Of a DNA stretch of 64,000 nt, positions 42,310-50,164 are shown piece after piece. A program made the translations under genes and the position numbers. How positions within the stretch are numbered: the first letter of the stretch is position 1; every line of letters begins with the position of its first letter. The stretch is from Acidobacteriota bacterium (GTDB lineage: Bacteria; Acidobacteriota; Vicinamibacteria; Fen-336). The notes beneath the pieces are model-generated. The model worked only from the letters and a program-made list of their open reading frames with translations, did no database searches and was not told the origin of the DNA. The stretch covers positions 144,694 to 208,693 of the forward strand of contig WYBL01000151.1 of the NCBI GenBank assembly GCA_011526565.1. The letters are read 5' to 3'.

Positions 42310-45300
42310 ATGGCCCTCCTTTCCGACCAAGCCTGGAAAGCCAAATACGACTCGGACGGCGCCAGCCTGCTCCGCGAGTTCTACGAGCCAGCCCTGTCGG
42401 CCGCAGTGCGGTATGACCGAACCACCGGGTACTTCTCCGCGGGCGTGCTGACGCTCGCCTCGCGAGGGGTCGAGGCGTTGGCCCGGGCCGGTGGGCGCAT
42501 GAGGCTCGTCGTCGGCTGCACGCTGAGCCAGGCCGAGGCCGACGCCATCGCGCGCGGCGAGAGCCTGAAGGACCGGGTCGAGGCCCAGCTCGGTGCGATG
42601 CCGCTCGCGCCCGGTTCCTCCAGGGAGGAGGCGGCGCTCGAACTGTTGAGCTACATGATCGCCCGGGGGTACTTGGAGGTCCGGGTCGCGATCCCGTGCG
42701 ACGGGGCCCGACGGCCCGTGGCGAGCCAGGGGCTGTTCCACGAAAAGGCCGGGATCATCGAAGACAAGACGGGCGATCGGCTGGCGTTCAACGGCAGCGT
42801 CAACGAGACACCCCAGGGCTGGGCCGGCAACTGGGAGAGCTTCCACGCGTTTACGTCGTGGACGGGGGAGGATGGCCGGCGCCGGGTCGACGCGGAGGAA
42901 GACAGCTTCGCCCGGCTGTGGGCGAACAAGGCGCGCCACTGCGTGGTCATCGACGTCCCGACTGCGGTGCGCGAGGACCTTCTGAAGTTCCTCCCGCCAG
43001 ACGACCAGGCGCCGAGGCGCCTCCTCGCTGGGGTCGAGCCCCTGGCCCCTTCCGAGCCGCCTTCGCCGCCGGAGCCGTCGGGGAAGGCCGCCCTGCCTGC
43101 GGCACCCCGGGTCGACACCCGGCGGCTGGTGTGGGGCCTCATCCAGAACGCCACGCAGTTCCACGGTGGGGAACTGGTAGGCGAGGCCGGGTCCGTGGTC
43201 ACGCCCTGGCCGCACCAGATCCGGGCGTTCGAGCGGGTCTACGGCTCGTGGCCGCCACGGTTGCTGATCGCTGACGAGGTCGGGCTGGGAAAGACCATCG
43301 AGGCCGGCCTGATCCTGCGCCAGGCCTGGTTGGCGGGCCGGGCCAAGCGCGTGCTCGTGCTCGCTCCGAAGGCTGTCCTGACCCAATGGCAGATCGAGTT
43401 GCGCGAGAAGTTCAACCTGGACTGGCCGATCTACGATGGCCAGAAGCTCTCTTGGTACGGGACGTTCGCCCGAGGAGCCGAGGTCGAACGCAAGGTGTCC
43501 CGCGCCGAGTGGCACCTGGAGCCGTTCGTCCTGACCTCGAGCCAGCTCATGCGCCGCGTGGACCGGGCGGGGGAGCTTCTGGAGCAGGCCGCGCCCTGGG
43601 ACCTTGTCGTTCTCGATGAGGCCCACCACGCACGCCGCAAGGGCGGTGGGACGGGGAAGGATCAGAAGCCGAACCAACTCCTCACCCTCATGCAGGCGCT
43701 GCGGCCCAAGACGAGCGGCCTGCTGCTGATGACCGCGACGCCGATGCAGGTTTCGCCGGTGGAGGTCTGGGACCTGCTGAACTTGCTGGGACTGCCCGCG
43801 GCCTGGGACGTGAAGTCGTTCGAGCAGTTCTTCGAGAAGGCGGCGGCACCCAACCCTTCGCACGCCGACTTCGAGTTCCTGGCCCGGATGTTCCGGGAGT
43901 GCGAGGCGCACTTCGGCGAGACCACTGCGGAGGCCGTCACGCGTTTCGTGCCCGGTGGGAGCGGGCTGGCGACACGGAAGATCCTGCGAGCCCTGCGCGA
44001 CAATGTCGGAGTCGAACGCAAGCGCCTCGAATCGGATCGGCGCCAGGCCGCGCTGCGGATCATGCAGGCGTGCTCCCCGGTCCGGCGCCTGATCTCGCGG
44101 CACACGCGCGACCTGCTCCGCCGCTACTTCCAGGCCGGGAAGATCAGCACGCCGATCCCCACGCGCGCCGTCGAGGACCGATTCGTGAAGCTCAGCGCTG
44201 CCGAGCGCGAGGTCTACGAGCGGGTCGAGGACTACATCAGCACGACCTACGACCAGGCCCGGCCCGACCAGAAGAACGCGGTTGGCTTCGTGATGACGAT
44301 CTACCGCCGCCGGTTCGCCAGCAGCTTCGAGGCGCTGGCCCAGACCCTCTCCGGGCGAATCGAGCGTGTCGAGGATCAGGAGGCCGGCCAGCGTCTCGAC
44401 GATGACGTCAGCGGCGACGAGGCCGGGGACGACCCGATCGACACGGACGAAGCTCGCCAGCTCGAGTTCAAGGCCCTCCAGGCCGAGGAGTTAGCGGACA
44501 TCGCCGCCCTCCTGTCTGCGGTGAGAACGCTGCCGCCTGACACGAAGCTCGGACACCTCCTCGACGTTCTGAAGGGGCTCAAGGCCGCCGGCCACAAGCA
44601 GACGCTGGTCTTTACGCAGTACACGGACACGCTCGACTTCCTGCGCGATCAACTGGTGAGCGCAGGCTGGAGGGTGATGTGCTTCTCAGGGCGCGGCGGC
44701 GAGGTCCTGGGGCGCGACAGCTACTGGCGGACCATCTCCCGGGACGATGCGAAGCGGGTGTTCCGCGAGGGGCAGGCGGACATCCTGCTCTGTACCGACG
44801 CTGCGGCTGAGGGGCTGAACTTCCAGTTCTGCGGCTCTCTCGTCAACTACGACATGCCGTGGAACCCGATGCGGGTGGAGCAGCGCATCGGCCGCATCGA
44901 CCGCCTGGGGCAGAAGTTCCCCGAGATCCGGATCGTCAACCTCCACTACGAGGCCACGGTGGAGACGGACGTCTACATCGCGCTCCGCGAGCGGATCGGC
45001 CTCTTCACGAAGTTCGTGGGCAAGCTCCAGCCGATTCTGGCCAGCCTGCCGCGGAGCATCGCCACGGCTGCGCTGGCTCGCCGAGAGGACCGCGACCGCG
45101 TCCGCGACGACCTGCTCAGCCGGTTGAAGGGGGACGTGCGCACCGCTGAAGAGGCCGGGTTCGACCTCGACGCGATCCTGGAGTCAGACCTGGAGGAACC
45201 CGAGCGCCCCGAGCCCCCCTACAGCTTGGCCGACCTCGAGGTGGTGCTGAACCGGCCGGACCTGTTGCCTCCGGGCGTGTCGGTGCGGCCTCTGGAGCCG

Positions 45301-45492
45301 GGGCAGTACGAATACCGGGCCCCGGGGTTGCCGCCCCTGCGAGTCACGACTCGGGCGCCGCTGTTCGACGAGCACCCTGGAAGCCTGGAGTTGTGGAGCC
45401 CCGGCTCGCCGACCTTCCCAGCCGACGTCGACGCAGCGCCGCTCGAGGAGGTTCACGCGAAGGCGACGACCCTCAGAGCACTCCTGCGGTAG
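42310..45492 (+). CDS. SNF2-type helicase with N-terminal phospholipase D-like domain
   Basis: A 1060-residue protein. The N-terminal 200 residues are a PLD-like nuclease half: FHEKAGIIEDKTGDRLAFNG gives H144, K146, D152 and N161 (HxK-x-D/N pattern). After a proline-rich linker comes a SF2/SNF2 motor: DEVGLGKT (starting D322), DEAH at 436-439, TATPMQ, LCTDAAAEGLN, and motif VI QRIGRIDRLGQ (858-868). PLD-SNF2 proteins are recurrent in DUF499/DUF1156 loci and in DISARM (DrmD-like motors), where they translocate on foreign DNA. The PLD domain is the only clear DNA-cleaving candidate of this array. No ribosome binding site other than the coupled end of the previous gene. Confidence 0.88.
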   Translation: MALLSDQAWKAKYDSDGASLLREFYEPALSAAVRYDRTTGYFSAGVLTLASRGVEALARAGGRMRLVVGCTLSQAEADAIARGESLKDRVEAQLGAMPLAPGSSREEAALELLSYMIARGYLEVRVAIPCDGARRPVASQGLFHEKAGIIEDKTGDRLAFNGSVNETPQGWAGNWESFHAFTSWTGEDGRRRVDAEEDSFARLWANKARHCVVIDVPTAVREDLLKFLPPDDQAPRRLLAGVEPLAPSEPPSPPEPSGKAALPAAPRVDTRRLVWGLIQNATQFHGGELVGEAGSVVTPWPHQIRAFERVYGSWPPRLLIADEVGLGKTIEAGLILRQAWLAGRAKRVLVLAPKAVLTQWQIELREKFNLDWPIYDGQKLSWYGTFARGAEVERKVSRAEWHLEPFVLTSSQLMRRVDRAGELLEQAAPWDLVVLDEAHHARRKGGGTGKDQKPNQLLTLMQALRPKTSGLLLMTATPMQVSPVEVWDLLNLLGLPAAWDVKSFEQFFEKAAAPNPSHADFEFLARMFRECEAHFGETTAEAVTRFVPGGSGLATRKILRALRDNVGVERKRLESDRRQAALRIMQACSPVRRLISRHTRDLLRRYFQAGKISTPIPTRAVEDRFVKLSAAEREVYERVEDYISTTYDQARPDQKNAVGFVMTIYRRRFASSFEALAQTLSGRIERVEDQEAGQRLDDDVSGDEAGDDPIDTDEARQLEFKALQAEELADIAALLSAVRTLPPDTKLGHLLDVLKGLKAAGHKQTLVFTQYTDTLDFLRDQLVSAGWRVMCFSGRGGEVLGRDSYWRTISRDDAKRVFREGQADILLCTDAAAEGLNFQFCGSLVNYDMPWNPMRVEQRIGRIDRLGQKFPEIRIVNLHYEATVETDVYIALRERIGLFTKFVGKLQPILASLPRSIATAALARREDRDRVRDDLLSRLKGDVRTAEEAGFDLDAILESDLEEPERPEPPYSLADLEVVLNRPDLLPPGVSVRPLEPGQYEYRAPGLPPLRVTTRAPLFDEHPGSLELWSPGSPTFPADVDAAPLEEVHAKATTLRALLR

Positions 45493-45595
45493 CCCACCCC
45501 GTTCCCGGTGATGGCGCACGGTCCGCGCCGGCGACGGGGTTTTCGGTGGCCGCCGTCACGGACCGTGCCGGGCCGTTCGCGGAACGCCGGCTGGG

Positions 45596-45678
45596 CGCGT
45601 CACCTCCTCGCTGGAGGGCCCATCGCCCGCCTCCTTCTGCGAAGGCGGGGCGATGGGCCCCGTCGAGGAGGTGACGCG
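45596..45678 (+). promoter_or_regulatory. 83-nt hairpin occluding the ribosome binding site of the four-helix-bundle gene
   Basis: CGCGTCACCTCCTCG (45596-45610) is the perfect inverted copy of CGAGGAGGTGACGCG (45664-45678), which contains the ribosome binding site GAGGAGG and ends right at ATG 45679. Inside, GGGCCCATCGCCC pairs with GGGCGATGGGCCC, and CCTTC with GAAGG. The whole spacer is therefore one long hairpin. Possible roles are translational control, a REP-like or IVS-derived palindrome, or a recombination scar. Confidence 0.75.
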
Positions 45679-46038
45679 ATGGCGCAGGCTCACACGGTCC
45701 CGAACAGCAACCACGGCTCGTTGCACCGGCTCGACTGCTACCGGTTGGCGGTGGAGTTCCACCGGAAGGCCACCGGTCTGGCTCCGTATGGGAGCGGGCT
45801 GGGCGATCAGTTGCGGCGGGCGGCCGCCAGTGTCGTCCTGAATCTCGCGGAGGGCCATGGCCGAACCTCGCGGATCGAGCAGGCGCGATTCACGGCAATC
45901 GCGCGAGGTTCGGCGCTGGAGTGCGTCGCAATTCTGGATCTGCTCGGGGAGGAAGAACGGGAGCTTGGAGAGGTGCGGCGGCTGTTGATCCGCGTGGTTC
46001 AGACGACCACCGGGCTGTGGCGGCGGCAGGCTCAGTGA
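45679..46038 (+). CDS. four-helix-bundle (S23/IVP family) protein
   Basis: A 119-residue protein. LDCYRLAVEFHRKATGL and GLGDQLRRAAASVVLNLAEG match the conserved helices 1 and 2 of the family first seen in proteins encoded by 23S rRNA intervening sequences. IEQARFTAIARGSALECVAI is helix 3. The family forms small pentameric bundles with a basic face and is frequent as a free gene next to mobile or repeated DNA. Function unknown. The long palindrome directly upstream hides its ribosome binding site. Confidence 0.85.
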   Translation: MAQAHTVPNSNHGSLHRLDCYRLAVEFHRKATGLAPYGSGLGDQLRRAAASVVLNLAEGHGRTSRIEQARFTAIARGSALECVAILDLLGEEERELGEVRRLLIRVVQTTTGLWRRQAQ

Positions 46039-46174
46039 CGGAACGCCGGGCCGGGGGCCGCTGGCGCCTCCCGGCTCGGTTTGGTTTCGGTTCGACCCTT
46101 GCTGGCGGTCCGACCTCGCTCGCCGGTTCGACGGCGGGCCTGCGGCTCGAGGGCCGTTCGCGGTTCGATCGTCG

Positions 46175-46717
46175 TTACCCCTGCCAGACCCCGTGGCCGC
46201 GCTTGCGGAGGGTCTCCGCCAGCCAGGGCTCGAAGTGCTCGCCGAACTCGAAGGGCAGCGGGTTGAAGTGGGCGTAGCGCTGCGGGCACAGGCGGGCCTG
46301 GTCGGGGCCCGAGGCCTTCACGTAGCGGTTGTACTTGTAGCCGCGCAGGTGCTGCGAGAGGCGCTTCTCCGGCGGGTGGCCGGTGAGGCCGACGTAGTAG
46401 CAGGGCAGGTCGGGCTGCATGGCGGCGTTGCGCTCGCGGAAGGCGGCGTCGCGGCGCACGGTGTCCGCGAGCGCGATCACGTAGACGTGGTGCTTCGCGC
46501 GCGTCCACTTCTGCTCGGGCAGCGAGGCGGCCAGTGCGAGCAGGTCGCGCTCTTCGGGGCGGCCTGCAGTCGGCGCCAGCGCGTCGCCGCGGACCCGGCG
46601 GCGGCCGCCGGCGAGGAAGAACAGGTCGGTGTCGGCTCCCGTCTGGCCCAGCACGACGCCGGGGCCCCACTCGGCCGCGTTGCGGTGACGTACGACGGTT
46701 CCCTTGCGGATGGACAT
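46175..46717 (-). CDS. GIY-YIG-like nuclease with N-terminal DUF3553-like domain
   Basis: A 180-residue protein. Residues 5-46 (GTVVRHRNAAEWGPGVVLG) resemble DUF3553, a small beta domain seen at the ends of UvrD-type helicases and other DNA repair proteins. Residues 76-135 look like a GIY-YIG core: HHVYVIAL as the first motif, YYVGLTGHPPEKRLSQHLRG (YVG in place of YIG, R119, H123). E160 or E168 may supply the metal ligand. A DNA-repair or island-associated endonuclease is inferred. A -10-like TACGCT lies 8 nt upstream of the ATG. Confidence 0.7.
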   Translation of the reverse strand: MSIRKGTVVRHRNAAEWGPGVVLGQTGADTDLFFLAGGRRRVRGDALAPTAGRPEERDLLALAASLPEQKWTRAKHHVYVIALADTVRRDAAFRERNAAMQPDLPCYYVGLTGHPPEKRLSQHLRGYKYNRYVKASGPDQARLCPQRYAHFNPLPFEFGEHFEPWLAETLRKRGHGVWQG

Positions 46718-46896
46718 GTGGAGAAAGCGTACAGCAGGCGCGCCCCGGGCGCGAGGGCGCTCGCGCGACCGTCGGGGAACTCCACGGGGTCGTAAACGGC
46801 GCGGAGCTTGCAGCGTGAGCCCGTGGCCGAGGAATCTGCGTGGGGCTGGCCGCGGGCAGGTCCCGCGCGACGACCGGCGATGAGAGGATGCGGGAG

Positions 46897-46998
46897 ATGA
46901 GGGGTTCCGTCTGGCGGCGCCGCCTGCTCGGCGCGACGATCGGTGCGGCCGGCTTCCTGGTCTTCGGCCACTTCTACGCGCTCGCCGGCGGCACCTGA
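46897..46998 (+). CDS. 33-aa small membrane protein upstream of the cyd cluster
   Basis: Begins MRGSVWRRRLLGATIGAAGF and continues with one hydrophobic helix (LLGATIGAAGFLVFGHFYAL). GAGAGG lies upstream. RRRLLG before a hydrophobic stretch also resembles a twin-arginine signal, but the chain ends too early to be secreted. Perhaps a small accessory subunit such as those found with cytochrome bd oxidases, though it does not resemble CydX. Confidence 0.4.
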   Translation: MRGSVWRRRLLGATIGAAGFLVFGHFYALAGGT

Positions 46999-47011
46999 AA
47001 CATCCTGTGTC

Positions 47012-47097
47012 GCCCGGCGGTCGCCGGGCCCTACGGAGCCCTCGTCGGAATGCTGCTGGTCCCGTCGGCTGCGCGCCCGCGGCCGAGCGACGGGACC
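47012..47097 (+). promoter_or_regulatory. two hairpins in the leader of the DUF3365/cydAB group
   Basis: GCCCGGCG/CGCCGGGC (47012-47029) and GGTCCCGTCG (47058-47067) with CGACGGGACC (47088-47097), both perfect. The second ends 18 nt before the GTG of the haem protein, just before its ribosome binding site AGGAGGAG. They may be a terminator for the micro-ORF or a regulatory leader. Confidence 0.4.
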
Positions 47098-47114
47098 CAC
47101 CAGGAGGAGAAGCC

Positions 47115-47717
47115 GTGAGAGCAACCGCACTCGTCTTCGCGGTCGCCATCGCCGCGGTCCCCGCGCCGAGCGCGCGGGGGCAGCAGTCGTTCGCGCCGGA
47201 GGCCGCCCCGGCCGAGTTGAGGCCGGCCGTCGCGGCGGCGGACGCAGCCCTGGTCGCGTTGCGCCAGCGCCTGACCGCGCGGCTGATGGAGGAGATGCAG
47301 AAGGGCGGCCCCGCGAAGGCGGTGGCCGTGTGCCGCGACGAGGCGCCCGCGCTGTCGGCGGAGGTGGGACGCGCGGCGGGAGTCGTCGTCGGGCGCACCA
47401 GCGACCGCCTGCGCAATCCCGAGAACCGTCCTCCCGCCTGGGCCGAGGCCGCGGTGAAGGCAGCCGCGGGCCGCCAGGCAGCGGACGTCGCGCCCGCCGC
47501 CTTCGCGCTCGGCGACAAGGTGGGCCTGCTGCGGCCGCTCGCGATGGCGGGGCCTTGCGCGCGCTGCCACGGCACGGCCTCCGAGCTCGACCCCGCGGCG
47601 GCCGCGGCCATCCGCGCCGCCTACCCGCAGGACGCCGCCACCGGCTTCCGGGCCGGCGAGCTGCGAGGCTTCGCCTGGGCCGAAGCTCCCCTGATCGCCT
47701 CCGTTCCCGAGAGATAG
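47115..47717 (+). CDS. periplasmic DUF3365 (Tll0287-like) c-type haem protein
   Basis: A 200-residue protein from GTG 47115 with AGGAGGAG upstream. It has a signal peptide (RATALVFAVAIAAVPAPSARG), an alpha-helical sensor-like region with AVAVCRDEAPALSAEVG and GRTSDRLRNPENRPP (typical of DUF3365), and one haem-binding motif CARCH near residue 155. Domains of this type bind haem c and sense redox or gas ligands. It sits 21 bp upstream of cydA, so it may deliver electrons to, or report on, the bd oxidase. No membrane anchor after the signal peptide. Confidence 0.85.
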   Translation: MRATALVFAVAIAAVPAPSARGQQSFAPEAAPAELRPAVAAADAALVALRQRLTARLMEEMQKGGPAKAVAVCRDEAPALSAEVGRAAGVVVGRTSDRLRNPENRPPAWAEAAVKAAAGRQAADVAPAAFALGDKVGLLRPLAMAGPCARCHGTASELDPAAAAAIRAAYPQDAATGFRAGELRGFAWAEAPLIASVPER

Positions 47718-47738
47718 AGATAGAGGAGGAACGCCATC

Positions 47739-49133
47739 ATGGACGCCCTGACCCTCGCCCGGCTGCAGTTCGCGGCGACGACGGTCTATCACTTCTTCTT
47801 CGTGCCCCTGACGCTGGGCCTGGTCTGGGTGGTCGTGCTGTTCCACACCCTGTGGTTCGTGACCGGTCGCGAGATGTACGAGAAGCTGACCCGCTTCTGG
47901 GGCAAGCTGTTCCTGATCAACTTCGCGATGGGCGTGGTCACCGGCATCGTCCAGGAGTTCCAGTTCGGGATGAACTGGTCCGAGTACTCCCGCTTCGTCG
48001 GCGACGTGTTCGGCGCGCCGCTGGCGATCGAGGCGCTGCTCGCCTTCTTCCTGGAGTCGACCTTCCTCGGCGTCTGGATCTTCGGCTGGAGCAAGATCCC
48101 GCGAAAGGCGCACCTGGCCTCGATCTGGCTGGTGGCGATCGGCTCCAACGTCTCCGCGCTGTGGATCCTGATCGCCAACTCGTTCATGCAGCAGCCGCTC
48201 GGCTACGTGCTGCGCAACGGGCGCGCCGAGATGGAGGACTTCTGGGCGCTGATCACCAACCCCCACCTGTTCGTGCAGTTCCCGCACGTGATCACCTCGG
48301 CGATGGCCACCGGCGCCTTCTTCGTGCTCGGCGTCAGCGCCTGGCACCTGCGCCGGGGCGCGGCCCCGGCCGATCGCGAGGGCTTCCTCTTCTCGTTCAA
48401 GGTGGGGGCGGTCTACGCGCTCGTCTCCACCATCGCGGTGTCGGTCGTCGGCCACAACCAGGCGCAGTACATGATGACGATCCAGCCGATGAAGATGGCG
48501 GCGGCCGAGGCGCTGTGGGAGAGCGAGGACCCGGCCCCGATGTCGCTGTTCACCTGGGGCAACGAGCCGCAGCAGCGCGACGTCTTCGCGCTGAAGGTGC
48601 CCGGCCTCCTGAGCTTCCTCGCGTACAACCGCTTCGAGGGCAGGGTCGAGGGCATCAAGGACCTGCAGGCGCAGATGGAGGCGAAGTACGGGCCCGGAGA
48701 CTACGTGCCGCCGGTGATGTGGACCTACTGGCTGTTCCGCGTCATGGTCGGCGCCGGGATGGCGATGCTGGCACTCGCGGCCTGGGCCACCTGGGCCCTG
48801 CTGCGGGACCGCGTCGAGTCGGCGAAGCTGCTGCTGGGATTGCTGGTGCCGGCGATCGCGCTGCCGCACGCCGCGAACGCGGCGGGCTGGATCTTCACCG
48901 AGATGGGCCGCCAGCCGTGGATCGTCTACGGCCTGCAGAAGACCGCCGACGCCGTGTCGCCGAACGTCTCCGCCGGCGAGGTCGGGCTCTCGCTCGTCGT
49001 CTTCACGCTGCTCTACGGCGCGCTGATGGCCGCCGACTTCTACCTGCTGGCCAAGTACGGCCGGCAGGGCATCGAGGCGGTCGCGCTGCACGCCGAGGAG
49101 GAGCCGGCCGCGCTGGCTCCCGCGCAGGCCTGA
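47739..49133 (+). CDS. cydA: cytochrome bd ubiquinol oxidase subunit I
   Basis: A 464-residue integral membrane subunit that oxidises quinol and carries haems b558, b595 and d. H18 (TVYHFFFVPLT), E98 and E106 (EALLAFFLEST), H183 (FPHVITSAMATGAF) and the GRQPWIVYG segment match the haem and quinol ligands of E. coli CydA within one to three positions. The Q-loop region is of the short type. Nine transmembrane helices are expected. First gene of cydA-B-D-C with an AGGAGGA site. Confidence 0.96.
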   Translation: MDALTLARLQFAATTVYHFFFVPLTLGLVWVVVLFHTLWFVTGREMYEKLTRFWGKLFLINFAMGVVTGIVQEFQFGMNWSEYSRFVGDVFGAPLAIEALLAFFLESTFLGVWIFGWSKIPRKAHLASIWLVAIGSNVSALWILIANSFMQQPLGYVLRNGRAEMEDFWALITNPHLFVQFPHVITSAMATGAFFVLGVSAWHLRRGAAPADREGFLFSFKVGAVYALVSTIAVSVVGHNQAQYMMTIQPMKMAAAEALWESEDPAPMSLFTWGNEPQQRDVFALKVPGLLSFLAYNRFEGRVEGIKDLQAQMEAKYGPGDYVPPVMWTYWLFRVMVGAGMAMLALAAWATWALLRDRVESAKLLLGLLVPAIALPHAANAAGWIFTEMGRQPWIVYGLQKTADAVSPNVSAGEVGLSLVVFTLLYGALMAADFYLLAKYGRQGIEAVALHAEEEPAALAPAQA

Positions 49134-49143
49134 GGAGGGCGCC

Positions 49144-50157
49144 ATGGATCTCAACATCCTCTGGTTCGTGCTGATCGCGGTGCTCTTCGTCGGCTTCTTC
49201 GTGCTCGAGGGCTTCGACTACGGGGTCGGCATGCTGCTGCCGTTCCTCGGCGAGGACGACCACCAGCGGCGCCGCATCATCAACACCATCGGGCCGTTCT
49301 GGGACGGCAACGAGGTGTGGCTCCTGACCGCGGGCGGCGCCATCTTCGCGGCCTTCCCGCACTGGTACGCGACGCTGTTCAGCGGCTTCTACATCGCGCT
49401 GCTGCTGATGCTGGTGGCGATGATCGTGCGCGGCGTCGCCTTCGAGTTCCGCTCGAAGGACAAGCACCCGGCGTGGCGCGCCACCTGGGACTGGGCGATC
49501 TTCTTCGGCAGCGCGGTGCCCGCGCTGCTGTGGGGCGTCGCGCTCGGCAACCTGCTGAAGGGCGTGCCGATCGACGCCGACAAGCACTTCGTCGGCGGCT
49601 TCTTCGACCTGCTCTCGCCCTACACGCTGATCGCCGGGCTGGCCAGCGTCTTCGTGTTCCTGACCCACGGGGCGCTGTTCCTCAACCTGAAGAGCACCGA
49701 GCCGATCCGCTCGCGGGCGCTCGCGGTCACGAAGAAGGTGGGACCGGTGGCGACGGTGCTGGTGTTCCTGTTCGTGGCCGGCACCTATGCCTGGACCGAC
49801 GGTTTCCGCGGCCTCGGCCTCAACCCGGGCCTGGTGCCGCTGCTGGCGATCGGCTCGCTGCTGGCGGCCGGCGCGCTGATCCACCGCGAGCACCCGGGCT
49901 GGGCCTTCGCCCTGACCTGCGTGACGATCGCCTCGTCGACGGCGACGATCTTCATCGCCCTCTTCCCGCGGGTGATGGTGTCGAGCCTGAACCCGGAGTG
50001 GAGCCTGACCATCTACAACGCCTCCTCGACGCCCTACACGCTGGCGATCATGAGCGGGGTGGCGCTGATCTTCGTGCCGCTGGTGCTCGTCTACCAGGGC
50101 TGGACGTACTGGGTGTTCCGGCACCGGGTCACGGCGGAAGCGAAGCTGGAGTACTGA
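49144..50157 (+). CDS. cydB: cytochrome bd ubiquinol oxidase subunit II
   Basis: A 337-residue membrane subunit paired with CydA. Typical N-terminus LWFVLIAVLFVGFFVLEGFD YGVGML region (FFVLEGFDYGVGML), NEVWLLTAGGAIFAAFP and DLLSPYTLIAGLASVFVF. It lacks haem ligands and packs against CydA. It starts 10 bp after cydA with GGAGGGCGCC as ribosome binding site. Confidence 0.96.
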   Translation: MDLNILWFVLIAVLFVGFFVLEGFDYGVGMLLPFLGEDDHQRRRIINTIGPFWDGNEVWLLTAGGAIFAAFPHWYATLFSGFYIALLLMLVAMIVRGVAFEFRSKDKHPAWRATWDWAIFFGSAVPALLWGVALGNLLKGVPIDADKHFVGGFFDLLSPYTLIAGLASVFVFLTHGALFLNLKSTEPIRSRALAVTKKVGPVATVLVFLFVAGTYAWTDGFRGLGLNPGLVPLLAIGSLLAAGALIHREHPGWAFALTCVTIASSTATIFIALFPRVMVSSLNPEWSLTIYNASSTPYTLAIMSGVALIFVPLVLVYQGWTYWVFRHRVTAEAKLEY

Positions 50158-50164
50158 CGGACCG

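Noticed and set aside
44859..45149. Small frames inside the helicase gene
   Set aside because: Alternate-frame shadows of a gene with complete SNF2 motifs.
46080..46175. Three GGTTCGA motifs suggesting a tRNA T-loop
   Set aside because: No matching acceptor stem, anticodon arm or D-arm could be built around any of them.
26089..46175. Possible integrative element with transposase, integrase or att sites around the island
   Set aside because: No recombinase gene, tRNA target or long direct repeat is visible at the borders; only composition and gene content suggest transfer.
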